Notes: generated from the sequence alone by a model not told the origin. A stretch of DNA of 64,000 bases from Bretschneidera sinensis (GCA_023935145.1 CM043700.1:144655328-144719327), one strand, 5' to 3'; shown: positions 34,164-49,292, counted from the first letter of the stretch. Numbers and translations are program-made.

Positions 34164-37100
34164 CACAATTTTATATTGGAATGTTAGAGGGCTAGGGAGT
34201 TCAAAGAAAATATTGAAGTTGTTACTCATGAAGAATAATGTTTCCATTTGTGCGATTGCTGAACCTTTTGCTGGTGAAAATAGGATGAATGAAATGAGTA
34301 GTTTTTTGTCTTTAAATCATTTTTGCTCCAACCAATGTGCTGGGGGAAAGCTTTGGATTTTTTGGAAGGAATTGTATGGTTTTCAGGTGTTGTCTTACAC
34401 TGCCCAACTGATCACGGGTTGGCTGATTTTGGCTAATCAAAGAGTGCTTCTCACCTTTGTTTATGCCAAATGTACGTACACTGAGAGAAGGGCTCTATGG
34501 GCTGACTTGGAACATGGACAGAGGAATAATTGCCCTTGGTTGGTTTTGGGTGATTTTAATGTTATTCGTATGGATTCTGAAAGAATTGGTGGTCAACCGA
34601 GGCCTTTAATTTCTATGGCAGATTTTAATGACTGCCTGGACAAGTGTGGGCTATTCGATCTCCCGAGTAGTGGACAAACTATGTCTTGGTGCAATGGGCA
34701 CGAAGGTGTGGCTAGGAGCTGGGCAAAGTTGGATAGAGCAGTGATTAATAATGTTTTTTCGGCTAGTTTCACGTCGGCTCATTTATTGTATTTGAGCCGT
34801 AAATATTCTGATCATTACCTCATGATTGTGAATTTAGAGAGGCCATCGGTAGTTTATGGTCCAGTTCCTTTTTGTTTTCAGAACATGTGGTGTCTCCATG
34901 AGAATTTTTTGTCTTGTGTTCAGGAAGCATGACATCATCCAGACTCAGGTTCCGGATTGGTGAAGTTAGCTATTCGTCTCAAGAGAACCAAGCTTGTTTT
35001 ACGAGCTTGGAATAAGAATGTGTTCGAATGTGTAGAGTCCAACTTGAAAGCTCTTAAGGAGAGGTTGGAATTTTTAGAAAACCAATTACAAATTGGCTTT
35101 ACAGAAGATGTGGAAGAGGACTACTTGGTGATGAAACTTGAAATTAATGTTTGGGAGAAAATAGAGGCTATTAAGTTGGGTCAAATCACTAAACACAAAT
35201 GGTTGGTTGAAGGGGATAATAATACAAAACTCTTCCATTCAGTAGTAAATCAGAGGCGAATAAAGTGCCAGATCTCTATGATGGTCCTCGGTGATGGAAC
35301 AGTTTTGAATAGTCCTGAAAAAGTACACCAGGGAGTTGTACAGTATTTCCGAAATTTACTTACTACTTTTGTTGAAGTGGAGCAAGGCAATTTAGCCGAT
35401 ATTCTTGACCATGTAATTACAGAAGAGGAGAATACGATGCTTTGTTGTGAGCCTACTAAGACTGAAGTTAAAGAGGCTTTGTCCTCTATTCCAAAGCAAA
35501 GTAGTCCGGGACCAGACAGATTTGGCTCAGATTTTTACTTGACTTGCTGGGAGCTCATTAAAGAAGATGTTATTGAAGCTGCAAAAGATTTTTTTTGGGG
35601 GTCGCCGCTTCCCAGGTTTATTCTTCTTCCTTCATTGTTTTAATTCCGAAAGTGCAGAATCCTTCCAACTTTGACAAATTTAGGCCGATCAGTTTGTGTT
35701 CTGTGGTTTACAAGATTTTCTCAAAAATTATTGTAACCCGTTTATTTCGAGTGATTCTTAAACTGGTCTCACATGAACAAGGTGCCTTTGTTCCTGGAAA
35801 GAGTATCCTTGATCATATTTTGCTTGCACAAGAAATGATCCATTCTTTGCATCGTAAATCTGTGGGTGGTAATGTGATGGTGAAAATAGATATGGCCAAG
35901 GCATATGACAGAGTTCATTGGGGTTTCCTTCTGAAGGTTTTACATACAGTTGGATTTTCAAATCAGTTTTGCAATTTGATAAGTCAATGTGTGAAGTCTT
36001 CATGGTTTTCAGTATTGATGAATGGGACTTTTAAAGACTTTTTCCAATCAGCGCTCGGGGCCTGAGACAAGGGGATCCATTATCGCCTTACTTATTCATT
36101 ATTATGGAAGAAGTTTTGACAAGGTTACTTAGATCAAATTTTGATACAGGACGGATTGGAAGATTTTCCCATCCGATGGGGGCACATTTGATTTCACACC
36201 TTCTTTATGCTGATGATCTTCTAATCTTTGCTAATGGCCGAAAAAAGTCTATGAAGGGGCTTTTGGACACTCTTGCGATGTATGAAAAATGGTCGGGACA
36301 GGAAATTAGTAAGAAAATATCTGCAATTTTTCCTTCTAAACTTATTAATCCAGCTCGCAAGCATGATTTGTTAAAGAGCATAGGTTTCAAGGAAGGAAAA
36401 TTTTCGGTGACTTACTTGGGTGCACCTTTAGTTAATGGCAGACTTTTATCTCGTACTGTTGAGCCGCTTGTGGAAAAGATCAGGGAAAAGGTGGCGACCT
36501 AGAAGGGTAGATTACTTTCCCAAGGTGCTCGTTTGATATTACTTAGGCATGTGTTATCTAGTATGCCTATGCATATTTTATCTGTGATTAATGTACCCAA
36601 GTCCACTATAAAGCGAATACATTCTATTATGGCCAATTTATTTTAGGGTGATAATGAGGGTAAAAGGAAATTGCACTGGCGAGCTTGGTCAAAAATTTGT
36701 AAGCCTACTAAAGAAGGAGGTTTAGGTCTTAGAGATCTTCATGAAGTCCAAAAATCGTTACACATGAAATTTGCGTATAAGATTTTGACGTCTGAAAGTC
36801 TGTGGGCCGATTTTTTCAAAGCTAAGTACTTAAAAGATGGCCACCTTATGTCTTGTGCAATGAGAGCTTCTAACTCACATTTTTGGAGATCAGTTATGGT
36901 ATGTGTCTCGTAAGTCATGGATAATGTCAAGGTTCTATTGAAGGGCGGAAACCCTTTCTTCTGGTATGATAGATGGTTGGCTTCTGGACCCCTATCAGTT
37001 AGGATTGCTGATATTCCAAACAAACAGCTTCGGATTAAAGAATGTTGGGTGGATAATAATTGGAATATTGAGATGTTGAGGGATCTTGTGGGGGATGAGA

Positions 37101-38293
37101 CCACAGAAGAGATTATTGAAACCAGAATAAATGGGCGTGACAGGTTGGATATTTATGCCTGGATGCCTTCCTCTGATGGTAAGTTCACAACAGCTTCAGC
37201 TTGGGAGGTTGTTCGAAAACAACAGCAGATTCTGCCGTGGCATGAATGGTTTTGGAACACAACTCTGCCAAAAAAATTATCCATATGTAATTGGAAAGCA
37301 TGGTTCAATAGCCTTGCAGTGGACGAAAAAGTACAACAAAAGGGGATATCACTTGCGTCGGCCTGTGACTGTTGCTGTCCGCCAGGCAGGGAATCAATTG
37401 ATCATGTCTTAGCTACCGGAAATATTGCTGCTCAGATATGGGAGCGTGTAAGTAAATTGTTGAATGTGCCATGTCTACATTTTGATACTTGGAAGGCTAC
37501 TTTCTACGCATGGATGACAATGGCAAAGAAGGCTTCATTATCTGGTAATTTAATTGGTCTGTTTTCGTTCATCATTACGTGGTGTTTATGGAATAGTAGA
37601 TGTAAAGCCAGAATGGAGGGGATGAAAGCTTCTGTAGAACAAGTTTGGAGGTCGGTTAAAATATGGCTTAAAAGACTGGCTACAGAATTGAAGGTGCTCA
37701 AAACTTTGTCTGATCAAGATGTTCGCTTGATGAATGAGTTTAACTTGGTTTCGCTCACAGTTGCCACTGTCCGAAAATGTAGGCTAGTGCAGTGGTTGAA
37801 ACCCCCTTGTGGTTGGGTTAAAATTAATTGTGATGGCAATGTTAGAAATAACCCGGGCTCATCAGGGGGTGGTGGTATCCTGAGAGATGCTAATGGTGAC
37901 TTTAGAGGAGCTTTTTCTATTCATTACGGTTTTGGCTCTAACAATGCAGCAGAGCTGAGGGCTATGTTTGATGGCATTAAGTTGTGCAAAAGTCTTTCGT
38001 ATTTTAATGTTATTATTGAGAGTGACTCCAAAACCATTGTTGACTCGTTTAGAGCGGGTAGGTGCACTCCATGGTATTTATGGGACTTTTGGGAAGAGTG
38101 TGTTAAAGAGATGCAAGGGATAAATGCTCAGATTGTTCATCAATTACGTGAAGGTAATCAAGCGGCAGATTTCTTGGCTAAGCTCGGTGAACGAGGCAAT
38201 AATGAATCTTATGAAAATTTACATCAGCTACCAAGGTTATTAAAGGGTATTCTTCGTATTGATAAGTCTGGTTTGCCGACTATTAGACGTTAG
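34156..38293 (+). pseudogene. LINE ORF2: endonuclease, reverse transcriptase, zinc domain, RNase H
   Basis: ATG at 34156 overlaps the ORF1 stop by 8 nt. An APE-type endonuclease (WNVRGLGSSKK; LGDFNVIR; SDHYLMIV) ends at TGA 34930-34932. The RT follows (PGPDRFGSDFY; VLIPKVQNPSNF with FRPISLCSV; KIDMAKAYDRVHW; catalytic YADDLLIFANG near 36210), broken by a T-run frameshift near 35590, another near 36045, TAG near 36500, TAG near 36645 and TAA at 36911. From 36917 one frame runs to 38293 through a zf-RVT-like zinc region (CNWKAWFNSL; CDCCCPPGRESIDHVL) and an RNase H (VKINCDGNVRNNPG; NNAAELRAM; IESDSKTIVD). RNase H tails are known in a subset of plant L1 elements. Confidence 0.92.
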
Positions 38294-38574
38294 GCTGCTT
38301 TTGTTTGTTGAAAGTTTCTTTAGGCCTTCTCTGAGGTTGTTTTTCCACACATGCCTGTTTCATCTTGTTTGTTTTTTCTTGGTCTGTTCATTTTCTTTAT
38401 AGTTCGTTTGGTCTGTGTTTGGGAGGGTTTGTTTTTGGTCATATTATAATCTCCCAGATGCTTTACTTGTAACCACGGTTTTCTTCCACCATAAGTGAGG
38501 ACTTATTAATAAACCTGGGACGAGATCGCTACGAGGGAGGCTACTGGCTCTTCCGAAAAAAAAAAAAAAAAACC

Positions 38575-38815
<241 letters not shown>

Positions 38816-39384
38816 TAGTCTTTACTTGTTTCGTTCAATCAATAATTAACAGCTAATCTCATCATTTCTTGATTTTTAAGCTAATATAAACTTTGAGTTG
38901 TCATAATTTGATTTTTGGGATAAAGTTTGCCATAATTTGGTTATAATTGGAAATGGACTTCCTAGACAAATAATTTTCATTTGAAAAAGCAGACCTTCTT
39001 AAAGCTGTTCATATACCAACTGACCCGATCGGATTGGCTTTAGCAAGATAGATGAGTACCAAGTGTTATACTGCACTTAAAGCACCGTACACCGGAAAAA
39101 ATTAATTGTTTTTTAAACAATTTATGATATACATCAATAAAATTATAAATTATAAAAACAAAAATTATTTCATAAATTTTTTCAAATAAGTAGCTGAAGA
39201 TGGATTAAGTATGACATGATCGCAGGATAAGAATCATTCTAAACAAGTCATCTTGGATTAAATTTACTCTTTCTTTTTGTACTTTTGGGTTTGGTTTGGT
39301 TTGATTTTTTCAACAAATATATATATATATCTCCTTTTGTGGGGTACAATGGTTTAATGGTGATAGATAACCATCAATTGTGAA

Positions 39385-40020
39385 TGAGTGGGAACTCAAA
39401 ACAAAGTCATGCCTTTGAGGAATTACCTTTCAAATTTTTGGGCTGGAAATTGCTTTAGCCATTTTCTATACAGACTTGGAAATTGTGAATGAGTGGGGAC
39501 TCAAAACAAAGGCCTACCATATGCATCCATTTTCTATACAGACTTGGAAATTGGAAATTGTGAATGAGTGGGGACTCAAAACAAAGTCCTACCATATGCG
39601 TCCATTTTCTATACAGACTTGGAAATTACTTTAGCCACTGACTCCAACAATCAACGTAATTACATAGACATGGTCAAATTAGTGATCTGTATGCCCTTCT
39701 AGAGTTCTAGAGATTAAGCAATCGAAATGAGTCATCTTTACCCAGCCCTGATGCAAGCCCAAGTTGGCTTCCGTATTATCGGAAGAAGAAAAAAAATAAG
39801 GTAAATTTTTGGGCTGGAAATTGCTTTAGCCATTTCTATACGAAATTGGAAATTGTGAATGAGTTGGACTCAAAACAAAGTCCTACCATATGCATCCATT
39901 TTCTATACAGACTTGGAAATTGCTTTAGCAATTGACTCCAACAATCAACGTAATTACATAGACATGGTCAAATTAGTGATCTGTATACCCTTCTAGAGAT
40001 CGAAATGAACCATCTTTGCC
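39385..40020 (+). repeat. Direct repeats in the chitinase B upstream region
   Basis: TTTCTATACAGACTTGGAAAT occurs about five times, usually followed by TGTGAATGAGTGGGGACTCAA and AAACAAAGTCCTACCATATGC. A larger block starting ACTCCAACAATCAACGTAAT and running to CCCTTCTAGAG is present twice, with a CAGCCCTGATGCAAGCCCAA segment repeated at 39744 and 40020. Copy C (58570-59220) has the same system with one repeat fewer. Confidence 0.88.
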
Positions 40021-40867
40021 CAGCCCTGATGCAAGCCCAAGTTGGCTTCCTTAACATCAGAAGAAGACAAGTACAAACAGGAAAAGAAAAAAATAAGGTA
40101 AATTATAAATTCATCTATGCCGTTTTAGTCACATTTACAAGCCACTCTTCTTGTTTGTTAGTCAGACAATTCGGCCTTAAAGCCAAGTTTCAATTACGAA
40201 AATATGGAATTGTCTAAAATGCTAGAAGAGATTAAATCAATCCAATTTGCAACTCTCATAGACGAGACCTCATCTGTCTATTCTTTAATCCTAAACGTAA
40301 ATATCTAGTTTCAACAAACAAATTTTGTGCATAACTAAGTTATATTTACAAAACTTAAAAAAAAAAACACTGAACCTAATTTATAAATTCTTATGCCAAG
40401 CTAGATATTTTGTAGCCCAAAACCAATAGATTTTGGAAATCAAGAAGCCTCAACAGTTACATTGTTTTTTTGGGTTTAATTTCAATGTTATTTTTTATCT
40501 TCTCAAAAAATAGATAATTGAATGTTTTAATACTAAAATACTTCATTTTGTCATTGAAATTACAAAACATTTAGTATTAAATCAAGTGACAATCGAAAAT
40601 AGATCTAAGCAAATTGAAACATAACGAATCAGATTGAAACAAACAGCAAAATAGAACAATGCACCGTTTTGATCGTGGAAACAATGGGAACGAAACATAA
40701 TTGACTATTTTGATTATAAGTATCATGTGAGTTCATTGCGTTCTGTCAATTTTTCAATTAATTTTTCAATTGCCTTTAATAAAAATGATCAGCTTACAAA
40801 ATATATATATAAAATTATCGGATGAATGGTTCGATTTACAAACTAGAAAAAAGAGTTATAATTATAA

Positions 40868-42070
40868 CTAAAATCATAAATAAATTTATAATTTACCAAA
40901 AAAAAAAAAAAAAACTGCCTTCAAACTCAATTATTTATGTTAGTTGTAATGGAAAAGAAATCTAAGTTTATAACATATGAAAAGGCCAGCTAAAAATCTA
41001 GCAAACGGGGTCAACTCCCAAGTCTTTGTGGCACTCGGTTGGAGGTCGACACGAGGCAATGTTTAAACTGTATGATCTTTTTTAAAAAAAAATAAATTAT
41101 TTAGTTATATTGTTATCATTTTTATTAATATAATATTTTTTATTTTTATTTTTAAAGAACATTCATCAATTTAAAAAAAAAATTACTTGTGAGATATATT
41201 TTGTGATTTATCAATATTTAATAATAAAAAAATTAGTGTTGAAATTTTTTTTATATTTTTTTATGAACACATATAAAAAATAATGATTAAATTTTTTATA
41301 TTATTAAAATTTTAAGATAATTTCATTAATAAATAATGTATAATAGAATTACATTGCAATTAATTAAAATTTAAAGGCTTTTGATACCAAATCTATAGTT
41401 TAATAATCTAAATATTAGTAACTAGAGATTAACAGCTTAAAAACTTTATGGAATTAACCCTTTTTTTTCTAACTAAAATCATAAATGAATTTATAATTTA
41501 CCCCAAAAAAAACTGCCTTCCAACTCAATTATTTATGTTAGTTGTAATGGTAAAAAAATCTCAAAGAAATCTAAGTCATATGAAAAGACCAGCTAAAAAT
41601 CTAGAAAACTGATCAACTCCCAAGTCTTTGTGACACTCGATTGGCGGTCGTCACGGGGCAATGTTTAAACTATATGGTCTTTTTTTACTTTTTTATTTTG
41701 TTATATTGTTATCATTTTTATTAATATAGTATTTTTTTATTTGTAAAGAATTTTCAAAATTATTTTTACTTGTGAGATATTTTTTATGATTTATCAATAT
41801 TTAATAATAGAAAAATAATAATTTTAGTGTTAAAAGTTTTTTATATTTTTTTCATGATAAATCACATTTATCTTTACACATAAAAAAAAATCATGATTAA
41901 ATTTTTTATATTATTAAGATTTTAAGATAATTTCATTAATGAATAATGTATGAAAAAAATTACATTACAATTAATTAAAATTTAAAAGCTTTTGATACTA
42001 AATCTATAGTTTAATAATCTAAATACTAGTAACTAGAGATTAACAGCTTAAAAACTTTATGGAATTAACC
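40868..42070 (+). repeat. Tandem duplication of a ~600-bp promoter-proximal module
   Basis: 40868-41472 and 41473-42070 are two diverged copies of one module. Both begin with AAATCATAAAT(A/G)AATTTATAA and contain TTATTTATGTTAGTTGTAATG and CAACTCCCAAGTCTTTGTG blocks, and end AGAGATTAACAGCTTAAAAA with CTTTATGGAATTAACCC. Copy C has a single module at 59763-60365. The doubled module lies directly upstream of the chitinase B TATA box. Confidence 0.85.
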
Positions 42071-42124
42071 CCTTTTTTCTATTCTTTGACTAAAATGTTA
42101 AAGAACGTTCCTATTTATTTATAG

Positions 42125-43114
<990 letters not shown>

Positions 43115-43917
43115 AAAAAAAAATGTATTAGATTTTAATCTGATTAGGACTCTTTAGTTCAGCTCGAGTCTACTCTAAATAATAAAATAAAACAAGAACA
43201 CAAAAACAATCCATTTCATAACAAGAAAGCAGAAGTATTTTTTTTTTTAATTTTTAATTTCAGTTGACTATTTATTACCTGTTCGTTTCCGATGGCTGTA
43301 TTTGAACTGAGTAAAAATCTGATCATTTGTCCACACCATTCAGAGACAATGCGAGCCCCATTCACCTCGGTTAAGCTTCAAAACAAGAAAGCAGAAGCAT
43401 GCTTTCTTGATTGTCGGATATCAGACTCCAATTTTATTAAGAACGCAACGCAATAAAAGTCGGACAGGATTGAGAGCTTTGCCCTGTTTGAGCTTCTCAA
43501 CCAAAAAGATATTATGCACAATCTGCTTAGGAACAAATCTAAGAGCTTTCTGAGAGGAACTTAATTTCAATTCAGTAGAAACACAGACTCCGGTTGGTCT
43601 ACTGATCATCAGTTTGTTTATGGTTTCTTTTTGAAAGCCTTTCTTCTCTACCGTCAAATTTATATTAAGATGCACAAGCAGGCTATCAAGAGTTCATGAA
43701 TAATCTAAAAAGGCGGAAAAAAACATATACCATGTAGGGAAAAAAAGGGATGTGGAAACAAAAAGACCAAGATAATAAACACCAGAACAAATAACAGCAA
43801 AGCAAGGTACTCAGTCTCACAAGAGTTGCCCCAAAATCAAATCTTAAGTTCTTTGACGGTTTTAAAGGATCCTAGTGGGAGGAAGACAGCTCAGTCGAAT
43901 GGTTCTCAATTCTGTGT
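43115..43917. other. Chitinase B 3' region and probable pyruvate kinase 3' UTR
   Basis: About 800 bp between the convergent stop codons. No gene. The right half (from about 43430) is probably the 3' untranslated region of pyruvate kinase on the minus strand. It is conserved with 61399-62083 apart from indels (about 110 bp near 43690-43810 is missing from copy C). Confidence 0.65.
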
Positions 43918-45491
43918 TTAGACTTTCCGGACCTGAATATTATGCGTGGACTGGAATCGCCAGATAGGCTGTCTGCCACTCTGAACAAGTGCTACTTCTT
44001 CTCCCTCCTTCACCATCCCTTGCTTCTGTATATGAAAATCAAGAAAACTTAGCATAAATGCAACAGCTAGCAAGCGTACAAAGAGCTGAATATGACTGGA
44101 AAAAAAAAACATGTTTGCAAGAAAAGTTTCTAAAGGGAATTAATTTCTTTATGAACAAAAAATCATAAATGTGTGTTCTCACTCACGCGCACCCACAGAT
44201 ATGGTTGGCGGAGTTCAAAACATTAATTCCAAAGCCAAAACTCTCATCACTCTAAATATTGAGATTCATAACAATGAGAATTGTGCATTACCCAAGGGTG
44301 AAAATTACAATCTCCAATTTTATTTTCTACCCTTTTCCGTTAAGGTCTATCATGACAAAGGTTGGATTTGCTTAATTTAAAAGCACAGGTTTGGACTGGT
44401 TATATATATCCCATATGGGGCACATAGAAGCAATTGCACCTACGAAAATGATACAAGGCAAGAAAGGAAAGTTTCATGCAAGCCCAATATAGATCCATAA
44501 GGGTTGATACTCTGTCTCTAAATGCCCAATGCATCCCGTAACCCAGCATCCAAAGGTTACATGTAGGTTGTGAATATTAACACATTAAAAATTCCAACTT
44601 GAACCTGAAAAATGAACTACTCAAAGCTTGGTTTAGGTTAACCATGGACCAATTCATAGGCCATGGGGTTATCTCGGTTACCAGCTAATTAAAGGATTTT
44701 GATGTATGATTTTTGTAGTGAGACCTCACCTGCAGCAAAGCTAAGGCATTTGCAAAGGTTTCTTCAGCATCGTCTGAAAACTCCATGTGTATGGGACATA
44801 CTCCTTGATACAAAGCGAGTCTATGTTGTATCCTCTTCCTGCATGGCCATAGAACTCACGTGATTAGTCAATTTTCAAATTCATACGCATAGATCCTCAA
44901 TTCAACTCAGACATGACATAAGCATCTTGGGTGTAGGACTGTAGCACAGTAGCAAATAAATGCTAAACATAACATTCACCACCTAATAGACTCCAGTGTC
45001 AAGTATTAGATGGACCTAATGATAATTTGTTCCAGTCAATTATTATATATTAACTACTCAGGTAGTTAGACAGGATAAGACAATTATAATGCCACTATTT
45101 CTAGGAAAAACGGAGCATAAGAGTATATTGGGACTTCTTTTTTCTTTAATTACATAACTCAACCCAGGCAAGAATGTAAACAATTAATGCCTGTCGGGAT
45201 AAAGGTCCATTGTTATGCACCATAACCTCAGGCAAATATCATACTGACTGCATCAATGCAATTATTTGATTCAGGGCATAAGAAACTCACTCATTTGTGA
45301 AGGCAAATATAGTGCCAGAAGGTCGATAATGGCTCAATAGTATAGCCATGAAACCAGTTCTGGTGAAGACAACAATTGAGGTTCCGAGTGTGTTTGACAT
45401 CATGGTTGCATGGTATGCAAACATCTCGCTCATATGGTTCTACAAAGAACCTAAAGCTTAGAGTAAGTATTCAGGTTTAACAAAGAGAGAG

Positions 45492-45650
45492 TGTTGAATT
45501 TAAGAGAGGAAGTGAGACAATACAAAGAGAAGAATTGTATTGAATGGTGTGATTTACTTACAAAGGGAGCTATCCTATTTATATAAGCTAATAGGAGAAG
45601 TAAAGCTATACACAATCAATGTGGGACTAAGCCCATATAATACATTAACA
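45492..45650 (-). repeat. Left LTR (3' in sense) of copia-2
   Basis: 159 bp. Followed inside by TCCCCCCTCAAACTC, the polypurine tract on the minus strand. A TATATAAATAG promoter motif lies within. Confidence 0.93.
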
Positions 45651-45663
45651 TCCCCCCTCAAAC

Positions 45664-48600
45664 TCAAGGCGGTAAGTGGGAGGTGAACTTGAGTTTGGAA
45701 ACCAGAGAGTGAAAGCGTCCGGGTGGATGAGCCTTAGTGAAAATGTCAGCTGTCTGATCGGCTGAACTGACGGATTGTAGACGAACCGTATTCTGGAGAA
45801 TGTGATCACGGATGAAGTGGATATCATTCTCGATGTGTTTTGTACGCTCGTGGAAGACATCATTGTGAGCGATCTGAATAGCACTCCTGTTGTCACAGTG
45901 TAGGATAGTGGCAGCAGGAGAAGAGATACCCATGTCAGCGAGTAGCCATCGAAGCCAGAGAAGTTCTTGAGTTGCATCAGCCATGGCACGATATTCAGCT
46001 TCAGTACTGGAGCGAGCAACCACAGTTTGTTTCTTACTACGCCAGGAAATGAGAGAATTACCCAAAAAGAAACAGTAACCAGTGGTTGAACGTCTGTCGG
46101 TGGGGTCTCCGGCCCAATCGGCATCAGAATAGGCTTGTAAAACGGGGGCAGACTGTGCTGGGAAATGAAGCCCATGAAATAAAGTACCCTTGACGTACCT
46201 AAGAATGCGAAGAACAGTCGAGTAATGGGTGGTCCGAGGAGCGGACAAGAACCGACTGACCTGATGAACGGCATAGGCAATGTCAGGGCGAGTGACAGTA
46301 AGATATACAAGACTTCCAACCAGTTGACGATATAGAGTGACATCCTGAAGAGGTGAACCATCGAGTGGGGTAAGTCTGACATTCGACTCGAGAGGAGTAG
46401 TGGCAGTGGTTGAGTCAGTGATCCCAGCCTTGGAAAGGAGGTCCGAGGCATATTTAGCCTGAGAGAGAAAAAATCCATCAGAATTAGATGAGACTTCGAG
46501 GCCAAGAAAATAGGTGAGCACGCCAAGATCTTTCATCTCGAATTGGCCACTGAGAAACTTCTTGAGTTCAGAAATACCATGTGGATCATCTCCAGTAATA
46601 ACCATATCATCCACGTACAGTAAAAGAAGGATAATACCGTTGGCAGTATGGCGGATAAACAGAGCCGAATCATGAGCATTCGGTGTGAACCCAAACTGAT
46701 GAATGGTAGTGCTGAATTTGGCAAACCAGGCACGTGGAGCTTGTTTTAAACCATATAAGGCACGACGAAGGCGACAAACTTTGTTTCGAGTGGCATCCAA
46801 GCCGGGAGGTGTATGCATATAGACTTCCTCAAGAAGTTCCCCATTCAGAAATGCATTTTTGACATCCATTTGAAATAGAGTCAATCTTCGAATGGCGGCG
46901 ACAGCAATGAGTGTACGGACAGATGTGAGCCTCGCCACTGGAGCAAATGTCTCTTCATAATCAATGCCATATTCCTGAGCAAATCCCTTGGCAACAAGTC
47001 GGGCTTTATATCGTTCAATAGAGCCATCAGAAAGTGTCTTGATCTTAAACACCCATTTGCACCCAATAGGAGTTTTTCCAGCGGGTAGATCAACAATATC
47101 CCATGTATGAGTTTTAGCTAGGGCCTGAAGTTCTTCATCCATTGCTTTCTGCCAAAGAGGATTAGTACTAGCCTCCTTATAGGATTGAGGCTCATGCAGA
47201 TGAAGTATAGTGGAAAAACAATGATAATCACAATGGTAATCAGTAAGATGAGAAGGGGGTTGAGTTACCCTGGTAGATCTGCGGGGGTGATATGGAGGAT
47301 GGCTCTCAGAGGGAGTCGGTGAAGACTCATCAGACATAGGAATATCCTCGGGCATGACCGATTGAGTCAGAGAGGTGAGGTCAGCTGATGGTTCTGGAGC
47401 TGGAACTGGGTCTGGGTCTGGGTCTGGGTCTGGAGAGGTAGGATCAACTGGTGGTTCTGGAACGGAAGGGGTGATATCAGCTGGTGATTCGGAGGTGGAC
47501 TCAACAGTACCTGAAACTGGATTATCAGGAAATAACTTAATAGATGGATCAGTAAAGAATCTGGAGTTAGTGATGGTTGATATGTCAAATGACCGTAAGG
47601 AAGAGAACATTTGATGTTCCCAAAAAATGACATGACGAGAGATACGAAGAGTTTTGGAAATAGGATCCCAGCATCGATACCCCTTATGTTCAATACCATA
47701 TCCAATGAAACAACACAGATGAGCCCTTGGTTGTAATTTGTTGTGTTCATGTGGTTTGAGAAGAACAAAACAAGCGTAGCCAAAGACTCTGAGGTTAGAG
47801 TAATCAGGAGGTTTACCGAAAAGACGCTCGAATGGAGATTGATTTTGGATTGTAGTGGAAGGGACACGATTGATTGTGTATACCGCGGTGAATGCAGCAT
47901 CACCCCAGAAACGTTCAGGACATGATGACGAAATGAGTAGAGCACGAACGGTGTCAAGAATATGTCGATGTTTGCGTTCAGCTCGTCCATTTTGTTGGGA
48001 GGTTCCAGGGCACGAGCGGTGGGGAAGCGTGCCATTTTTGTGAAGTAGGTTTAGAAAAGCACGGTCTTATATTCCATTGCATTATCTGAACGAAAAATTT
48101 TGATATTCCGAGAGAATTGAGTTTGAACCATAGAAAAAAAATCAGAATATATTTGAAAGAGTTCAGATCTGCTTTTCATAAGAAACAACCAAGTATAACG
48201 AGAATAGTCATCCACAAATATAACAAAATAACGAGCACCACCCATTGATGCATGAGGAGAAGGCCCCCAAACGTCAGAATGTACTAAATCAAAAGGTGCA
48301 AGGGAAACGGACTGACTCTCATTAAAAGGTAAAGCTGATTGTTTTGCAAGTTGACAATGAATACAATGAAAAGACTCATGCTGAAGTGAACCTAACTGAC
48401 CGCTAGAAATAAGAGAATGTAGAGGGCTAGATGAAGTATGACCTAACCGAGAGTGCCACAATTCCACAGGTGAGAGTGCTGGGATGGATGCGGCTGATTG
48501 ATTTGGTGATGGTGAGGATGGGACTTGGAGATGAGTGAGCTCAAAGAGGCGTCCAACTTTACGGCCGGTTCCAAGGAGTTTTCCTGTCTGAGGGTCCTGC

Positions 48601-49292
48601 ACACGACAACCAGTAGAAGAAAAATGCACATCAAGTCCAAGATCACATAGTTGTCCAACAGATATAAGGTTAAGCGTAAGATTAGGAACTAAATATGTGT
48701 CAGGGAGAGACAAATGAGAACTATCAACATGTCCAGTATGGCTGACCAGCATATTTGATCCATTGGCAGTGTGAATAGTAGGCGCATGCTCATCACGGGT
48801 TTTAGAGGAAAAAATAGAGGCATCAGAAGTCATGTGATTGCAACAAGCAGAATCGAAATACCATCGGGATGTACCTGGTGTAGTTGACATGGCTATATTG
48901 TTACCGATTTTATTTAGAGCCTCGGTAAGAATGGTGCAGAAACCACTCCAATCAGGTGGAGAATTGGATAAAGTTGGTGTAGCATCAGTGGTTACGGCAG
49001 CAGTATTCTTTGGCTTGGAATATGACCGATTGTATGAGCCTCGAGAGTGATATTGGTTCCCATTTGACTGATTTCCAGATGGAAGTTTAGGGCAGTCTGC
49101 AAGATAGTGACCCGGTTCTCTGCAGACTTTACATAGGCGAGAAGGACATTTGAGCAATTCATGCCCTTGTGAATGACAATACTTGCAATATAAGGGCTTC
49201 TGGTGTGTGCTCTGTCGATGGGGTAAGTCCGATTCAGCCATAGGAGCAAAGAGGAAGGTGAACCTCCAAGAAACCAGTGATGTGACGGTCAA
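45664..49292 (-). pseudogene. Copia-2 polyprotein, lacking the gag N-terminus and frameshifted in integrase
   Basis: The frame from 49292 starts next to a zinc region with two knuckles (CKYCHSQGHELLKC; CKVCREPGHYLADC); the ~200-residue gag core that should precede it is not found. Then protease (WYFDSACCNHMT), GAG-pre-integrase (LWHSRLGHTS; CIHCQLAKQSALPF) and integrase (DVWGPSPHASMGG; FVDDYSRYTWLFL). A 1-nt loss in an A run near 48068 shifts frame; the integrase C-terminus (TSQQNGRAERKHRH), RT (QMDVKNAFLNGEL; YVDDMVITGDD) and RNase H (SSTEAEYRAMADA; end TADIFTK) continue in another frame to 45664. Apart from this the pol is open. Confidence 0.93.

Larger units (their letters stand above)
31811..38574 (+). 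mobile_element. L1-type LINE with ORF1, ORF2 and terminal RNase H (5' edge approximate)
   Basis: A GC-rich leader (about 31930-32760), ORF1 (32767-34163), ORF2 (34156-38293), a 3' untranslated region and a 17-nt poly-A (about 38556-38572) give the full layout of a plant non-LTR retrotransposon. Directly after the poly-A comes chitinase coding sequence. No clear target duplication was found. The leader contains diverged direct repeats built on CGTCTG(C/T)CGGAAGCT and CTGCCTGGGTCTC (near 32010 and 32320), perhaps internal promoter repeats. The 5' edge is inferred from where chitinase-upstream homology ends. Confidence 0.85.

Noticed and set aside
47375..47614. Plus-strand frame of Gly/Ser repeats (GSGSGSGS)
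   Set aside because: It is the complement of a Pro/Asp repeat linker in the copia-2 polyprotein between integrase and reverse transcriptase.
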